Position numbers and translations under genes: made by a program. A stretch of 64,000 nucleotides of DNA from Galeruca laticollis (Eukaryota > Arthropoda > Insecta > Coleoptera > Chrysomelidae). Of this stretch, positions 35,060 through 46,598 are shown in pieces. Location of the stretch: positions 181,160,445 through 181,224,444 of the forward strand of contig OY998176.1 of NCBI GenBank assembly GCA_963921935.1, written 5' to 3'. Position 1 is the first letter of the stretch, and each line of letters begins with the position of its first letter. The notes beneath the pieces are model-generated. The model did not search any database. It saw only the letters and a program-made list of their open reading frames with translations, and was not told where the DNA came from.

Positions 35060-37768
35060 CCATTAGCTCTTTTGAATCCTTCCTTTCACTCTTTTTAATT
35101 AATCATATTTTTCTAAATATGTCGATTGCTTGTAGGAAAGTAAGTATTTTCTTTGAAGTGTCGTTGTTTTCCATCGCTCTTAAGTCTACGTCGGCGTCTA
35201 ATTCATCAAATACTCTCTGGAGTCTATATTTTTTACATTTCAATAGGTGTCTTACATGTTTCGCATTGTGGTCTGGATTTGCCAGTCAATAGATAGTGAT
35301 GTGTGATATACGTGTGGCCTATTCGAATTCTGCACATAACAACTTGTTCTCTCCTTGTTGCCTTTGGGTAGATCCATTTATTTATACTAGGCTTGATCAT
35401 TGACAGCTGGCCTCCAAAGTTAGTCCATCTTTGTTGCCAAAGAGAGCGTATTTTTGTTTTCACTGCCTTTTTCATATCTTCCAGAGGGATAGGGCATCCA
35501 ACGTCACTTAGGTTCTGTGTTGCTGCTTTGGCTGCTTGATCGGCAAGTTCATTACCAGGAATATTGCAGTGGCCCGGGATCCATATGATAGTGCAAGCTT
35601 TCCCTAAAGAGGTGAGGTGAGTGTTTAATTCCAGAATATTCTTACAATAGGGCTCATTTGGAAAAAATTTGCCAATGGCTTGGATAACACTAAGGGAATT
35701 GGTGCATATTAGGCAGGAGAGAAGATCTGAGAAGGAAAAATATAGGAGTGCTTGCCAGACTGCATAGATTTCCGCTGTAAAAATTGAACTCATAGGATCT
35801 AGGCACCAGAAGTGTGTTTCGTTTTCTGTGACAAAGGCTGCCCCTACCCCGTTTTGAGTCTTGGAGCCGTCGGTATAAATTATAAGGTTATTGGGGTAAG
35901 ATTTGAGTATTTCTTCAAATTTTTCTCCGTAAACGGTTGGTGGCGTTTCCTCTTTTTTTAAGCTAGCTAGTGTAGTATCAGTATGTGGGGTAACAAGAGT
36001 CCAAATATTTTCTTGCATAACTCCTTCCAGATTGATTGATAACATGTTGCATAGCTCTTTATTGCGATAGAATGTTGATTTTTTGTTAAGCTGTTCGTTT
36101 GAAACGAGATTTTTATTTGGGTGAGATGGATAAACTATAGCTTTTGCGCAATATATTATGGTCTGGTATTTTCTTCTCAGATCAAGAGCCATTTGTCCGG
36201 TATCGCATTGGCGAGAATTTATTGGACTTGTTCTAAACGCACCACTTGCAAAACGTAGAGCAGATGATTGTATTCGGTCTAGCTGTTTTAGGCGTGTTGC
36301 AGTGCAGGAGTTGTATATATGAGCTCCATAATCTAACCTTCCTTGAATTAGGGACTGATACATATTCAATAAAATCTCTCTATCTGCACCCCACGTGATG
36401 TTAGCTAAGCATCTAATGATATTGAGTGCTTTTTGGCATTTGCTGACAAGATAATTCACGTGTTCTGCCCAATATACATTGGATAAGGTCATACCTAGTA
36501 TACGAACAGTATCTTTAATATTAATTAGGTGGTTTTGCATGTATAACTGGGGTTCGGGATGTGGTTTTTTATTCCTGCAGAAGTGTATACAATTGGTTTT
36601 CTCACGAGAGGAAGTAAAACCTTTTGATTCGGTTGATCGATTTATAGCGTTTATATCTGTATTTAATACATCTTCAATTGTATCCATTGATTTGTGGCGA
36701 CATGACATAACTAAATCATCGACATAGAGAACTTTCTTAGTAAGTTGGTTGGTTTCTTCTAAGATAAAGTTGATAGCTATTGCGAATAAAGTACCACTGA
36801 GGACTGATCCTTGTGGGATACCATTTTGTAGCAGTTTATTAGACGACTCTTGATTTCCGATACGAATGCGAAATGATCTGTCTCAGAGAAATCCTAATAA
36901 TACTGTTGGCAGAGTACCTCGGAGGCCCCATGATTGTAATTGTTTTAAAATTGAGAATCTCCAGGTTCTATCATATGCTTTTTGTAAATCGAAAGTTACG
37001 GCTACTAGGTGTTCTTTCTTTGTGAATGCTTCTTGAATTTCGTTCTCAAGGTACGTCAGTGCATCCATTGTTGACCTATTTTTTCTGCAGCCAACTTGGA
37101 ATTGGGAAAGCAAAGAGTTGGATTCTAACCACCAGGTTAGTCGAAAGTTAATCATTTTTTCATATATTTTCCCCAGACAACTGGTGAGTGAAATTGGTCG
37201 ATAACTGTTCAGGTCGAATGATGGTTTATCGGGTTTGAGGATTGGGATCACTATAGCAGTTTTCCATTGTTTAGGATAAATGTTTGACAGCCACAATTTG
37301 TTGAAGAATTCCAAAAGTTCGCACTTTTCCGTTGGTGGTAGTTTCTTCAGCATGCAATACAGGATTTCATCATGGCCTCCTGCTGATTCTGGGGTGTTTT
37401 CTAAGGCTTGTTTCATTTCATCAAATGTGAATGGCAGATTATAATCTTCTTCTTGTAGCGGCGTGAAATCAATATCGACAGATTCTTCCCGTTCTTTTAA
37501 AATTAAAAATTCATGTTCGTAGTTGTTTGTGCTACTCTGCGATTCAAAATAATTCGCAAATATTTCACATATTTCTTGGAGGTTATCTATAATCTTATTT
37601 TGGTGCATCAGATATTCGGGAAAATCTAGAGTATTTTTTCCCGAGATTATTTTGATTTTCCTCCATATGTCGCTAAAATTGGTTTCTGATGTTAGCGTTG
37701 ATACATATTTCTCCCATGAATTCTTTTTGGCTGTTGTGATTTTTCTTTTAGCTGAAGCTCTAGCCCTT
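35060..37768 (-). pseudogene. I-like LINE ORF2: reverse transcriptase and RNase H
   Basis: The best preserved LINE here. Minus strand from about 37768: KKNSWEKYVS, then the RT domain with AGGHDEILYCMLKKLP, NSYRPISLTSCLGKIYEKM, QVGCRKNRSTMDAL, VTFDLQKAYDRTW (catalytic Asp), IPQGSVLSGTLFAIAI and LYVDDLVMS (catalytic YVDD). RNase H follows: IIYTDGSKTQNGVGAAF, FTAEIYAVWQAL, CTNSLSVIQAI (family Asp changed to Asn) and IPGHCNIPGNELADQAAK. A terminal CxxC...H...C segment near 35280 is frameshifted. One TGA near 36884 (for Arg) splits the ORF. The endonuclease and ORF1 are missing (5' truncation at an ATT repeat). Confidence 0.92.
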
Positions 37769-37850
37769 TATTATTATTATTAATATTAATATTATTACTA
37801 TTATTATTATTATTATTATTATTATGATTATTATTATTATTATTATCAAG
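37769..37850. repeat. (TTA)n / ATT microsatellite
   Basis: About 80 bp of imperfect TTA repeats directly at the 5' truncation point of the I-like LINE. It may be the tail of an earlier LINE or the target site. Confidence 0.9.
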
Positions 37851-38350
37851 AAATTAATACTATCACCACAGAGATGTTGCAAAACCTCGAAGCATTTCAA
37901 CACGGTTTATATTTTTGCAAAGAAATGAAAGTGCCCTGTTTGATCTTAAGATTAAGACTATAATGTTTCTTAATACCGTTAATTACCTCAATTTTTATTA
38001 CGTTCTATAGCATCAGTAATTATTGTACAAATTAAATAATTGAAAATTGATTTTTCTTGTCCCAAAAACAAAAAGTGCTATATTGCTCAATAGAGAATTC
38101 ATTGGCGTTGCGCTGTCTTACTGTGTTTATATAACTTCATTCGCAGCATTATTTACTCATATTGTAGTAGAAGGACCCAAATATTATTACGTGATTCAAA
38201 GTCTTAATCTCATCGTAAATTGCGTATTCAAGCATCTCCTAGTTCATCGATTAGACATCAAAAACCAACCAAAAGTATCGTCGTAATCATCGCTTCAAGA
38301 AATTTAGAAGCGATAAAATCTTGAACTTCTCACTGTACTATATATTACTA

Positions 38351-38354
<4 letters not shown>
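37851..38354. other. no confirmed gene; one hydrophobic ORF
   Basis: A plus-strand frame at 38047-38286 (79 codons) contains FIGVALSYCVYITSFAALFTH and a second hydrophobic stretch, so it could be a fragment of a multi-pass membrane protein. I do not recognise the family and see no supporting exons. Confidence 0.3.

Positions 38355-38402
<48 letters not shown>
38355..38402. repeat. (TA)n microsatellite
   Basis: TA run of about 48 bp. Confidence 0.96.
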
Positions 38403-38404
<2 letters not shown>

Positions 38405-38752
38405 TAAATGTTATACTCTTTTTCCATGATTTCAAAAACAATGAAAACGTGGAATTCATATTCGAGTATAGAAATAAGGCTTGAAAAGCTTGCTCGCTTC
38501 CTTCTATGAACGCAAACAAATAATATTCAATTCCCAACATTTTCCTCATATTCAACGTAAACCACAACGAGTATACCATGACAAATTAGCAGTCATATCA
38601 TCTACTATTCCTGGAAATTCATTATGTCAAAGGCCTCGTACATATAGGGTTTCCGAGAGTGCACATTACGACAAGTAATAATGATGTATTATTTCGCGAT
38701 TCCTATTCATTGATGGCGCATAGCGGACTGGGATTGTTTTCTGTCCACTGTA

Positions 38753-39265
38753 CCGGGGGGCCAGGTGAGAATGGAAAGTGCCATATCTCGGAAACTGTTC
38801 ATCGTAGACTTACGTTAGAAAATTTTATTATTAAAGTGGCCGTAGACTGTGGAAAATATTTTTATATTTCCAAGATAGTAGCCAGGCGCCGTAACCGTGA
38901 TCGTAAAGATTTAAAGTGGTTTCTCATCCAACCAGTAGATGTATGAAAGATATATGTTTTTAACAGCTGAGCTTTATTCAAGTAAGTTTTGTTCAAAAGT
39001 ACTGTTTTTTGGTTAACCTGCTGTAACTCCCAAACTACTGAACGGATTTTAAGAAACTTGGTTTCATCAGAAAAAAAATTAAATCAATAATATCAATTTT
39101 TTTTTTCAAAAAAATATAGTGGAATGAAACCCTGAAATATCGATGAAAGAAAATGTAATGATAAAATTCCAAAGATACGCTACAACACTAGTATTTATTC
39201 TTATTTATTGGTCCTTTTTTCGAGATTTGATTATATAACTTCATAATTTTATAATTATAATATTC
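38753..39265 (+). repeat. long terminal inverted repeat of mariner-type family X (left, copy 1)
   Basis: Starts CCGGGGGGCCAGGTGAGAA after TA (38751-38752). The same sequence, diverged, starts at 40298 and appears inverted at about 43915-44571. No transposase is attached; hAT sequence follows. A 95-codon open frame here is not a recognisable protein. Confidence 0.7.
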
Positions 39266-39440
39266 AGTGCATGCACGTAGGCGGAAATAACGTGGGACAA
39301 GCACTTCTAGCCAAAAACTAGCCTCCCCCTCAGATAAATTTAGATTTTAAATAAAATTAATTAATGAATACTGAGCGAGACGACCACGTTATTGAGGTGA
39401 TAAATACCTAAATCATGAATACAATAGCAGTTAGCAGAAT

Positions 39441-40295
39441 ACGCAAAACACGAAGAAACTCAAGTGTCGTAGTTAGTGCAGGAGGGGAGAAAAGTGCGAA
39501 CGATTACGATAAACAAAAGCTTTCTTCTGCTAAGACATGACACAGAATTCGAGTGGTTAGATTACAGCATTCGACAAGGTCGAGTTTTCTGTTTTCCTTG
39601 CAAAATTTTTTGCGAAACAACGAATAACAATCCTGAACTTTTCACGAAAGATGAATTAAAGAACTGGAAAAAATAGGCCGCAAAATTGAAAAAGCTCAAC
39701 AGTTCTCAAACTCACGTGAATAATTTGGTTAAATGGCACGAGTATAAAAAAAACAAAAGAAACTCGCGATATCCAAGAGAAACTTTCCTCCGCCAACGAA
39801 GAAATTCTGAAGAGGAATTAGGGCCAATTTCACCACCTTCTGATAAACAATAGCTTATTCACAACTTTAGTCTTTATCACTTGGCATAAAATAAGAAAGG
39901 ACAAAACTTCCGTAGCAATAAGACACTTTGAAAGTGATGAGACTGAACCTAAATCTTGAAGTGAAATTTTGGTTAGCATATCGCTCATTATAGGTCGTCA
40001 AAGTTTGTCTATTCACGGACATGATGAAAAGCAATCATCGCTAAACAAAGGAAACGTATTACCCTGATTCTCCTGAAATGTATCGAAAGAAGATCAGCAG
40101 TCCTAAATACCAAGAAGAGTTCATCCAAAATATTGCTAAATTTGTTCGTGGAAAAATGGTCACTGAAATAAAAGAGTGTGGATACTTTGACATTGTGTAC
40201 GACGAAGTCAGATATTTCAAAGAAGAACTGTGCTTGTATGTTCGCAATTTGAAAATTTCAAATGTTGAGGAACATTTCTTTGAATTTATCAATTC
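39441..40295 (+). pseudogene. hAT-family (ZMYM1-like) transposase fragment
   Basis: Broken frames spell the N-terminal half of a ZMYM1-like hAT protein: EWLDYSIRQGRVFCFPCKIF (TTF-type zinc finger core), LFTKDELKNWKK, SLSIHGHDEKQSSLNKGN, PKYQEEFIQNIAKFV, IKECGYFDIVYDEV (first catalytic Asp region) and LCLYVRNLKISNVEEHFFEF. It is cut at a TA (40296-40297) by the left end of mariner family X. A matching C-terminal piece lies at 42480-42710. Confidence 0.75.
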
Positions 40296-40297
40296 TA

Positions 40298-42385
40298 CCG
40301 TGTGTTCAGATAAGAATTCAAAGTGCTGTATGTCGGAAACTATTCATCGTGGGTACTTGAGGAAAAAAATATATTACTAACGTGGCCAAAAAAAACGTGG
40401 AATATATTTTCAGATTTCCAAGATATGTCGCCAGGGGGCGTAACCGCCATATTTAACTTTTTGAGTAATTTTTCGCTAAAATCCACCTAGTACTTGTACC
40501 AAAAAAAAATATATGTGGTTAAAAGCTGAGCTGGTTAACACTTTTTGACGTATCTATTAAAATAAAGTTGTGTGGTGATATTCAATATTATTCTAAATAA
40601 ACGGTTGTAGTTACTAAACGACTGAACAGATTTTAACACACTTGGTTTCGTTGGAAAAAATATTTATTGTTCCATCAAACCCATCTTACTGTCAAATATT
40701 GAATACAATCAATGACTTTTTTCATAAAAATGTAGTGAAATTACACCTTAATAGGCTAGTGACAATTGTATCAGAATAGTTTATTCCTAGCCTTAAATAA
40801 CGAAAAAAATTATTTATTCATCATAAAATTTGAAAAAGGTGCTATTACACCGGTAATTATTCTTATTTATTTGTTTTTTTTAAGACTAAATAATAGAATC
40901 TCATAATTTTTGAATAATAAAAGTATTTTTATTTCATATATTTAGAAAAACATATAGGGACATAATAACAATGCGAGGGAGGCAGAATGTGAAGAACTGG
41001 CCATAGAGGAAAATCAAATGCCTTAAAATCAACTTGTGAAAAATATAAAAATTATGCTTAAGTATAGAGGCAATGTAATTTCTGTTTGTTGCACACACAA
41101 GTAAGGCTTTGAAACTATTAAAATTCCTTTCGCAAATTATGGAGCTGTCGATATGATTGCTGTATATTTTAAATGTCCTCACAATGCGGAACATGCTCGA
41201 AGGGTATACAGAGCTTGACATCCACATCGGCGTTAACGCGATGCGAGAATTTTTCCGCGTTTAGTACGAAATTTGCGTGATACTGGCAGCTTTCGACCTC
41301 AGTTACGAAGACACTCGGCTAGAACAGTGGAAGACAATATAGTTGATGCCTTAGCAATTGAATCCCCACGTTAGTACGAGATAAATGTCTCTCGCGTTGG
41401 ATATATCAATGTACTAATTCTAAACATTTTAAAGGATCATTGGTAAGATTTTATGTCACTAAAAATACGACTTTGCATGTGTTTGTTATTTCGAATTTTT
41501 AGACTGCACCCGTATCATATGGTTTCACAACATGCCTCAAATGACGAAGACTTCGACCGACGACTAGATTCTTGCTATTGGGTGTGGGTGTTGGGGATGA
41601 TTAGGGATAATAGAGTATATTTATTTGAAAATCTTTGGACGGATGAGGCCGCTTTTAGAAGTGATTGAAATGCTTATTTGCATAAGATGCATTATTTATT
41701 CGTCGGACAATAATACTCACTGGTCGCGCGAGAACGAACATAAAGTCTATTAGAGTCTCAATATGTGGTGGGCGGAACTATTATTACTAGGTCCATATTT
41801 CTTCGATCAATCACTTAATGGTGCCGTGTTTCATGATTTTCTGGTAAAGCTACTGCCTATTTTGTTAGAAGATGTGTCCTTGCAAAATATGTTTTTGCAA
41901 CTAGACGGTTGCTCTGCACATTTTTCGAGAAATCTGCGAGAACATTTAGATCGAAGATATCACTAGAGGTGGATTGAAAGAGAAAGTCTATTTCCGTGGC
42001 CACTCCGATACCCACACCTCACCTGTTTGGGCTTCTATCTATGGGGTCGGTTAAAATAAATTGTTAACTTAACCACCAACAACGGAAGACGACATGAAAG
42101 TGGAAATACAATTGGCCATTCGTAGTCTGTCAAGAGCAGAAATTGAAGCTGCTGCAATGTCCACGCATGAGCGACTTCCACAATGCATTGAGTGTGATAG
42201 GAGACATTTTGAGCATTCAAGGAGGCATTCGTTTTATTTCAGAATCGGTCCTTTTTTTCTTCTTATGTCCCTACACGTTTTTCTTAAATATTTGAATTAA
42301 GAATACTTTTGTTATTTAAAAATGATAATCTTATGATATTCTATCATTGAACCTCGTAAAAAGACAAATAAATAAGAATAATTAC
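40298..42385 (+). mobile_element. mariner-type family X copy with long inverted ends
   Basis: Left inverted repeat 40298-40925 begins CCGTGTGTTCAGATAAGAA after TA. A transposase remnant follows, then the inner 85 bp of the opposite inverted repeat (about 42300-42385), after which the right end is missing. Inserted in the hAT fragment. Confidence 0.75.
41140..42260 (+). pseudogene. Tc1/mariner-superfamily transposase, family X
   Basis: Decayed blocks in order: MIAVYFKCPHNAEHARRVYRA and RDTGSFRPQLRRHSARTVEDN (HTH part), LHPYHMVSQHASNDEDFDRR, ENLWTDEAAFRSD (first Asp), GPYFFDQSLNGAVFHDFLVKL, LQLDGCSAHFSRNLREHL (second Asp) and a PHLTCLGFYLWGRLK block where the third Asp (family PDLTPLDFYLWG) is lost. 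The C-terminus (RSLSRAEIEAAAMSTHERLPQCIE) is readable. Multiple stops and frame changes make it inactive. Confidence 0.8.
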
Positions 42386-42479
42386 AGGTGTAATTGCGTC
42401 GTTTTGAAATCTTGTGATCTAAAAGCTTGAGGCTTATTAGGAAAACTAACACAAGTCTCATTTGCTGTACATTTATTCT

Positions 42480-42710
42480 CTTTGACGGAAATTTTACGGA
42501 CTCTGAACTTTTTAAACAATGCGTTGCAGCAAAAAGAGGCTACTCTGGGAGCAGCAACAATAAACAGCATAGTTAAAACGTTAGAAGATATGCGTAATAA
42601 TGGAACGTTCAAAAATAGGTGGGCAGCTATTGAACATTTTGTCGCGCAAATTTGAATGTTTGATATAGATTTACAGCCCCCAAACGCCTAGTCCAAAAGG
42701 AAAAAAAACT
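42480..42710 (+). pseudogene. hAT-family fragment, C-terminal piece
   Basis: LQQKEATLGAATINSIVKTL and EDMRNNGTFKNRWAAIEHF resemble the helical region of ZMYM1-like hAT transposases after the catalytic core. It probably belongs to the same copy as 39441-40295. The part in between is missing. Confidence 0.5.
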
Positions 42711-42719
42711 GTGTCTAGA

Positions 42720-42860
42720 TGAAATTAACTGTCTTGACCCTTACTTCGTGGAATCTACTCATATTACTGTTTCAAATGAAACTTACTATTTCTAGATAAT
42801 TCCACAATATATTGAAACATTTTTAAAAATTCTAAGTAATTGTTTCGATATCAAATATCT
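42720..42860 (-). mobile_element. PLE-A terminal repeat fragment
   Basis: Shares TGACCCTTACTTCGTGGAATC, AATGAAACTTAC, ATAATTCCACAATAT and TAATTGTTTCGATATC with the PLE-A terminal repeats at 62420 and 44945. It is truncated at the hammerhead-like core. Confidence 0.75.
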
Positions 42861-43560
42861 TCTAGATTATTACGTACAGTCGATTATTGGAATTACCTGC
42901 TAACGACGTGAGAGCGATCAATAAGTTTAAATCAAGATTCTCCAGCAAAAGTCTGAAAATTGCTACAGGTAATGACAAATTTTTGTCATTCCAGCTATTG
43001 CTTGCCTTGACCACTACGCAATTTGTCGAAAATCGATAACAGTACTTTGAAAGCCAAAATGAAAGATATAAAGGATAACTTTACGGTTCAAAAATCAGAA
43101 AAATCGGAAGAAATTTATAATTTCCATAACTTGAATATGAAAAGTTCTTCAACTGAAAGCAAATAATTCTTGTATCATTGGTGATCTGCGGACGGTCTTC
43201 TCTGTATGACCCAAAATAGGTTCGATAATTAATATGTAATTAGCATAAAAAAATATATCCATGTAGACGTTACAATTATCAATGATCCATTTTGTTTAAA
43301 AAAATAGAAGGATGATTGAAAATTAAAAATAATATAATTTAAAGGTTTACTTGCGTTTCATTTTTGTCGCACAGTGTCTTGAATGAAACTTGCAGCTTAA
43401 ACCCCGTTAAACAAGTGGCTTATTTCCACCTATGACTGCATATAATGAGCAAGTGCAAGATTTGCAAAATATGAAGAGTAGGCCAAGGATGAACATGCCT
43501 GAAATCTAGTTGTAAACAAATATTGAAATTGAACATATATAAGCAGTAAATGTTACAAAT
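42861..43560. other. weak LINE-like trace, otherwise nothing
   Basis: At about 42890-42965 a plus-strand reading gives NYLPANDVRAINKFKSRF, which recalls the terminal W-N-LP...FK-R-L motif of LINE ORF2. The rest is AT-rich with no feature. Confidence 0.3.
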
Positions 43561-43569
43561 GATGAAGCC

Positions 43570-44571
43570 ATCGATATGATTGCTGTATATTTTGAATGTC
43601 CAAAATGCAGTATGGGCTCAAAGATTGCTCCATATCAAAATCAGCGTTTACGCAGATCAACAATTATCTCGTGTTTAGTGCGAATTTTGCGAAATTCTGG
43701 CAGCTTTCGATCCCATTTGTGAAGACACAGGGCTAGATCAATGGAAAAAATATTAATATTTTGGATTAATTACAAAAGGCCATTCGTGACCTTTCAAGAG
43801 TAGATAATGGAGCTGCTGTAATGTGCACGCTCCAACAATGCATTGAGTGTGATGGAAGAGGAATCGGGAATTTAAGGCGGCATTCGCTTTTTTATACCCT
43901 TATACGCGTCTCTTTTAACTAAGAATACTTTGATAATTCCATAACTAAGGATAAATACCGGCGTAATAGCTTACTTTTTAAATTTATTGATAACTAAATT
44001 TTCTGTCATTTATATCTAAGGTATAGAGATACTTCCACTAGCCTATTCAAGTGTCATGTGATTATTTATTAATGGAAATAAATTGATATAATTAATTTCA
44101 ATTGTTATGAGAATTTTGAAACTCACAGTTATATAAAAACCCACTATAGTGGCATCAATAGGAACTAGATATATCTCCGGTAAGATGAGTTTGATGGAGG
44201 ATGAATTCTTCTTTCCAAATAGACCAAGTTTGTTAAAATCTGTCTAGTCGTTTAGGAGCTATAGCCGTTTATTCTAAAAACCATTGAATCTTTACTACAA
44301 CTTTATGTTACTGTTTGACTGAAATTACTAGGATAAACCTTAGATTTGAAAATAATATATTATTTGGTACATTTACAGCGTGGATTTCAGTGAAAAATAA
44401 CTTTAAGAGTTTAAGATAGCGGTTATGCCCCCTGGCATCCATCTTGGAAATCTTAAATGATTATCCATAATCTTTCATTGGCCACTTTGGTAATAAATGT
44501 GCCTGTCCCAAGTCTCTACGACGAATAGTTTCGAAGATACAGCACTTTGAATTCTCATCTGGTCACCCGGT
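43570..44571 (+). mobile_element. internally deleted mariner family X copy
   Basis: Starts with the same transposase N-terminal region as at 41140 (IAVYFECPK, then SGSFRSH) and jumps after the HTH part to the C-terminal region (TLQQCIECDG-like reading at about 43828-43855). The deletion removes the catalytic core. It then runs through a complete right inverted repeat (about 43915-44571) that ends TGGTCACCCGG followed by TA (44572-44573). Confidence 0.75.
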
Positions 44572-44573
44572 AC

Positions 44574-44944
44574 ATAGCGTACGAAACTGTAATCTGTAGT
44601 ATACTATTAGGGTGAATATCAAGTAAGCTGATCACAGCTTACCGAAATAAAATATTCCACGGGTGGATGGTTTTATAGATAACATATGAATATACTTGAT
44701 CGTTTCATCAATACATGATCGTTTTATCTAGGGGCGGTACAGGTGCTATAGATCTAACAAATTGAAAGGATAATGGGTGAGTAGAATTATAGTAATATGT
44801 ATATATGGATGACCAACTCATAAACTTCGATGAACGATTCCAAATAGTAGACCTAAAATGATGGCAAATGTCCGTTTTCATTAATGTGAAGATATAGATG
44901 TAAAGATCCTCCATATATGTTATGAAGGAATGTCGAAATATGGA
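44574..44944. other. no recognised feature
   Basis: Short AT-rich spacer between mariner family X and the PLE-A copy. Confidence 0.5.
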
Positions 44945-46598
44945 TTAACTTGAAATTTACTATTTCGACCCTTACTACGTAGAATCTACTAATATTATTT
45001 TTTAAATGGAACTAAATGTTCCTAATAATTCCACAAAAAAAATTTTAGAAATTCTAAGAAAATTGACAATTATTTCGATATTGAAAATAATCGTCAGGAT
45101 GACAGAAGTTACATTTCATGTGATGCCTAACTGATGCTTATTAATTATTTTTGGCTAGACCAAGAACTGACCTATCTTGTGATTGACTTAATATATATGA
45201 ATAGAAAAGAGTGAAAGATATTACAAATATAAAAGCTTAGATATTATTAGCTCTATGAGGATATCCTGGATATATTCTCCCATTTAAGATCAGTATAACT
45301 GTGTAATGACGTAGAAAACCAATAAAATTATACCTGCTGATCTTTACAGTTATTACGTAAAAAGACAGTTTAATAGTGGAGAACTCCTGAGATCTATCTG
45401 TTCATTGATGACTTCATATTGTGTGTCTTTTGACTGTCTTCTAATTTCTAATTCCTCAAGGAAATCTAGTTCTTGTTTCTTGTTACAAATATCTACTATT
45501 TCTAGGTCTTGTTAATGAATGTTTGGTATCAAGTTGATGTTTGGCGTATCGGAACTTCTCTGGTTGTTTTAATATGTATGCTCGTTAGTGTTCATTGTAT
45601 CGGATTTCAAAATGTCTAAGTGTTTGACCGAAATATTTAGCATTACATTCTGGAATTTAAGTTTATATAACTTCTTTAATGGGGATATTTTTGTTTTTAC
45701 ATTTAACAATTTTATACCCATGTTACTTTCTGTTTTAAATGAAATTGTTGTATTTGTTGCTAAAGATATTATCTTTTGAATATTATTAGAAATATTTCCT
45801 GCATATGTGATTGTTTTGTAATTTTTTATTTCTTTAGTTTGCTTAGGAATTATCACTTGTAATACCACTCTTTCCTATTTTTTATTAATTAGTTTATTTA
45901 TTATATGTATGGATAAACGTTGGATGTTGCTATTTGTTGGATCGTATTAACTTCTTTATCAAAATTACATTTGTTCATAGGAACTGAAAATGCTCCATGT
46001 ATCATTGAATTATATGTTGCTAGTTCAGGTTACATAGGACGATTGGAGCTACATAGAATAGTCATCAGTGTGTTGGTTTCCTGTAAATTGAATAATCAAG
46101 TATATTATTAACTATTCGAATTTTTAAATCAAGAAAATTGATTGAGTTATTTTGTTTAACTTCCTATGTAAATTTAATTTTTGGGTGTACATTATTAATA
46201 TGGTTGAAGAATATATCTAGTTGTCGTTCACTCCCTATAAAACCAGCTAATATATCATCCAAATATCTATACCAGAATAAAACATTATTTGAAATATTAC
46301 TTTGAAAGATTTTTATTTCTATCTGTCCATAAAAATGTTTGCCAAAATTGGTGATATATGGCTTCCCATTGGTAAACCTTCATTTTGAATATATATGTTA
46401 TTGTCAAAAGTGAAATAATTCTGATTAATACCTACATCGAATAAATTAAGTATATCTGATATTATTCATGGATTAATATTTTTATCTTCTGGTAATTTTC
46501 TTACAAAAATTAATTTTACATTAGATGTCGAAAAAAATGAGTCATCCAATTTCCTTGATTTAATAATTGAAAGAGTTAATAATGTACCTACTAGATTA
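44945..46598 (-). mobile_element. Penelope-like element family A, copy 1 (minus)
   Basis: The minus strand carries late RT: a region resembling GLPMGSP (degraded), VLFWYRYLDDILAGFIGS (catalytic YLDD), FFNHINNVHPKIKFT and NNSINFLDLKIRIVNN. It continues to a GIY-YIG-like end (KLYKLKFQNVMLNI..., with the Cys of the family KCPEC replaced) at about 45569-45868, then the terminal repeat with a hammerhead-like motif. Stops and a frameshift are present. It starts head-to-head against copy 2 at about 46598. Confidence 0.85.
45065..45097 (-). ncRNA. hammerhead-ribozyme-like motif in PLE-A terminal repeat
   Basis: Minus strand: CTGACGA, a loop with TATT...AATA pairing (stem II), CGAAA, then a very short stem III and GTC. 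The core CUGANGA...GAAA...GUC is intact. Stem I is weaker than in the 62540 copy; TTCT/AGAA pairing remains. Type I hammerheads with tiny stem III are known from Penelope-like elements. Confidence 0.6.

Noticed and set aside
35056..35292. Plus-strand 78-codon ORF
   Set aside because: Antisense to the C-terminal end of the I-like LINE.
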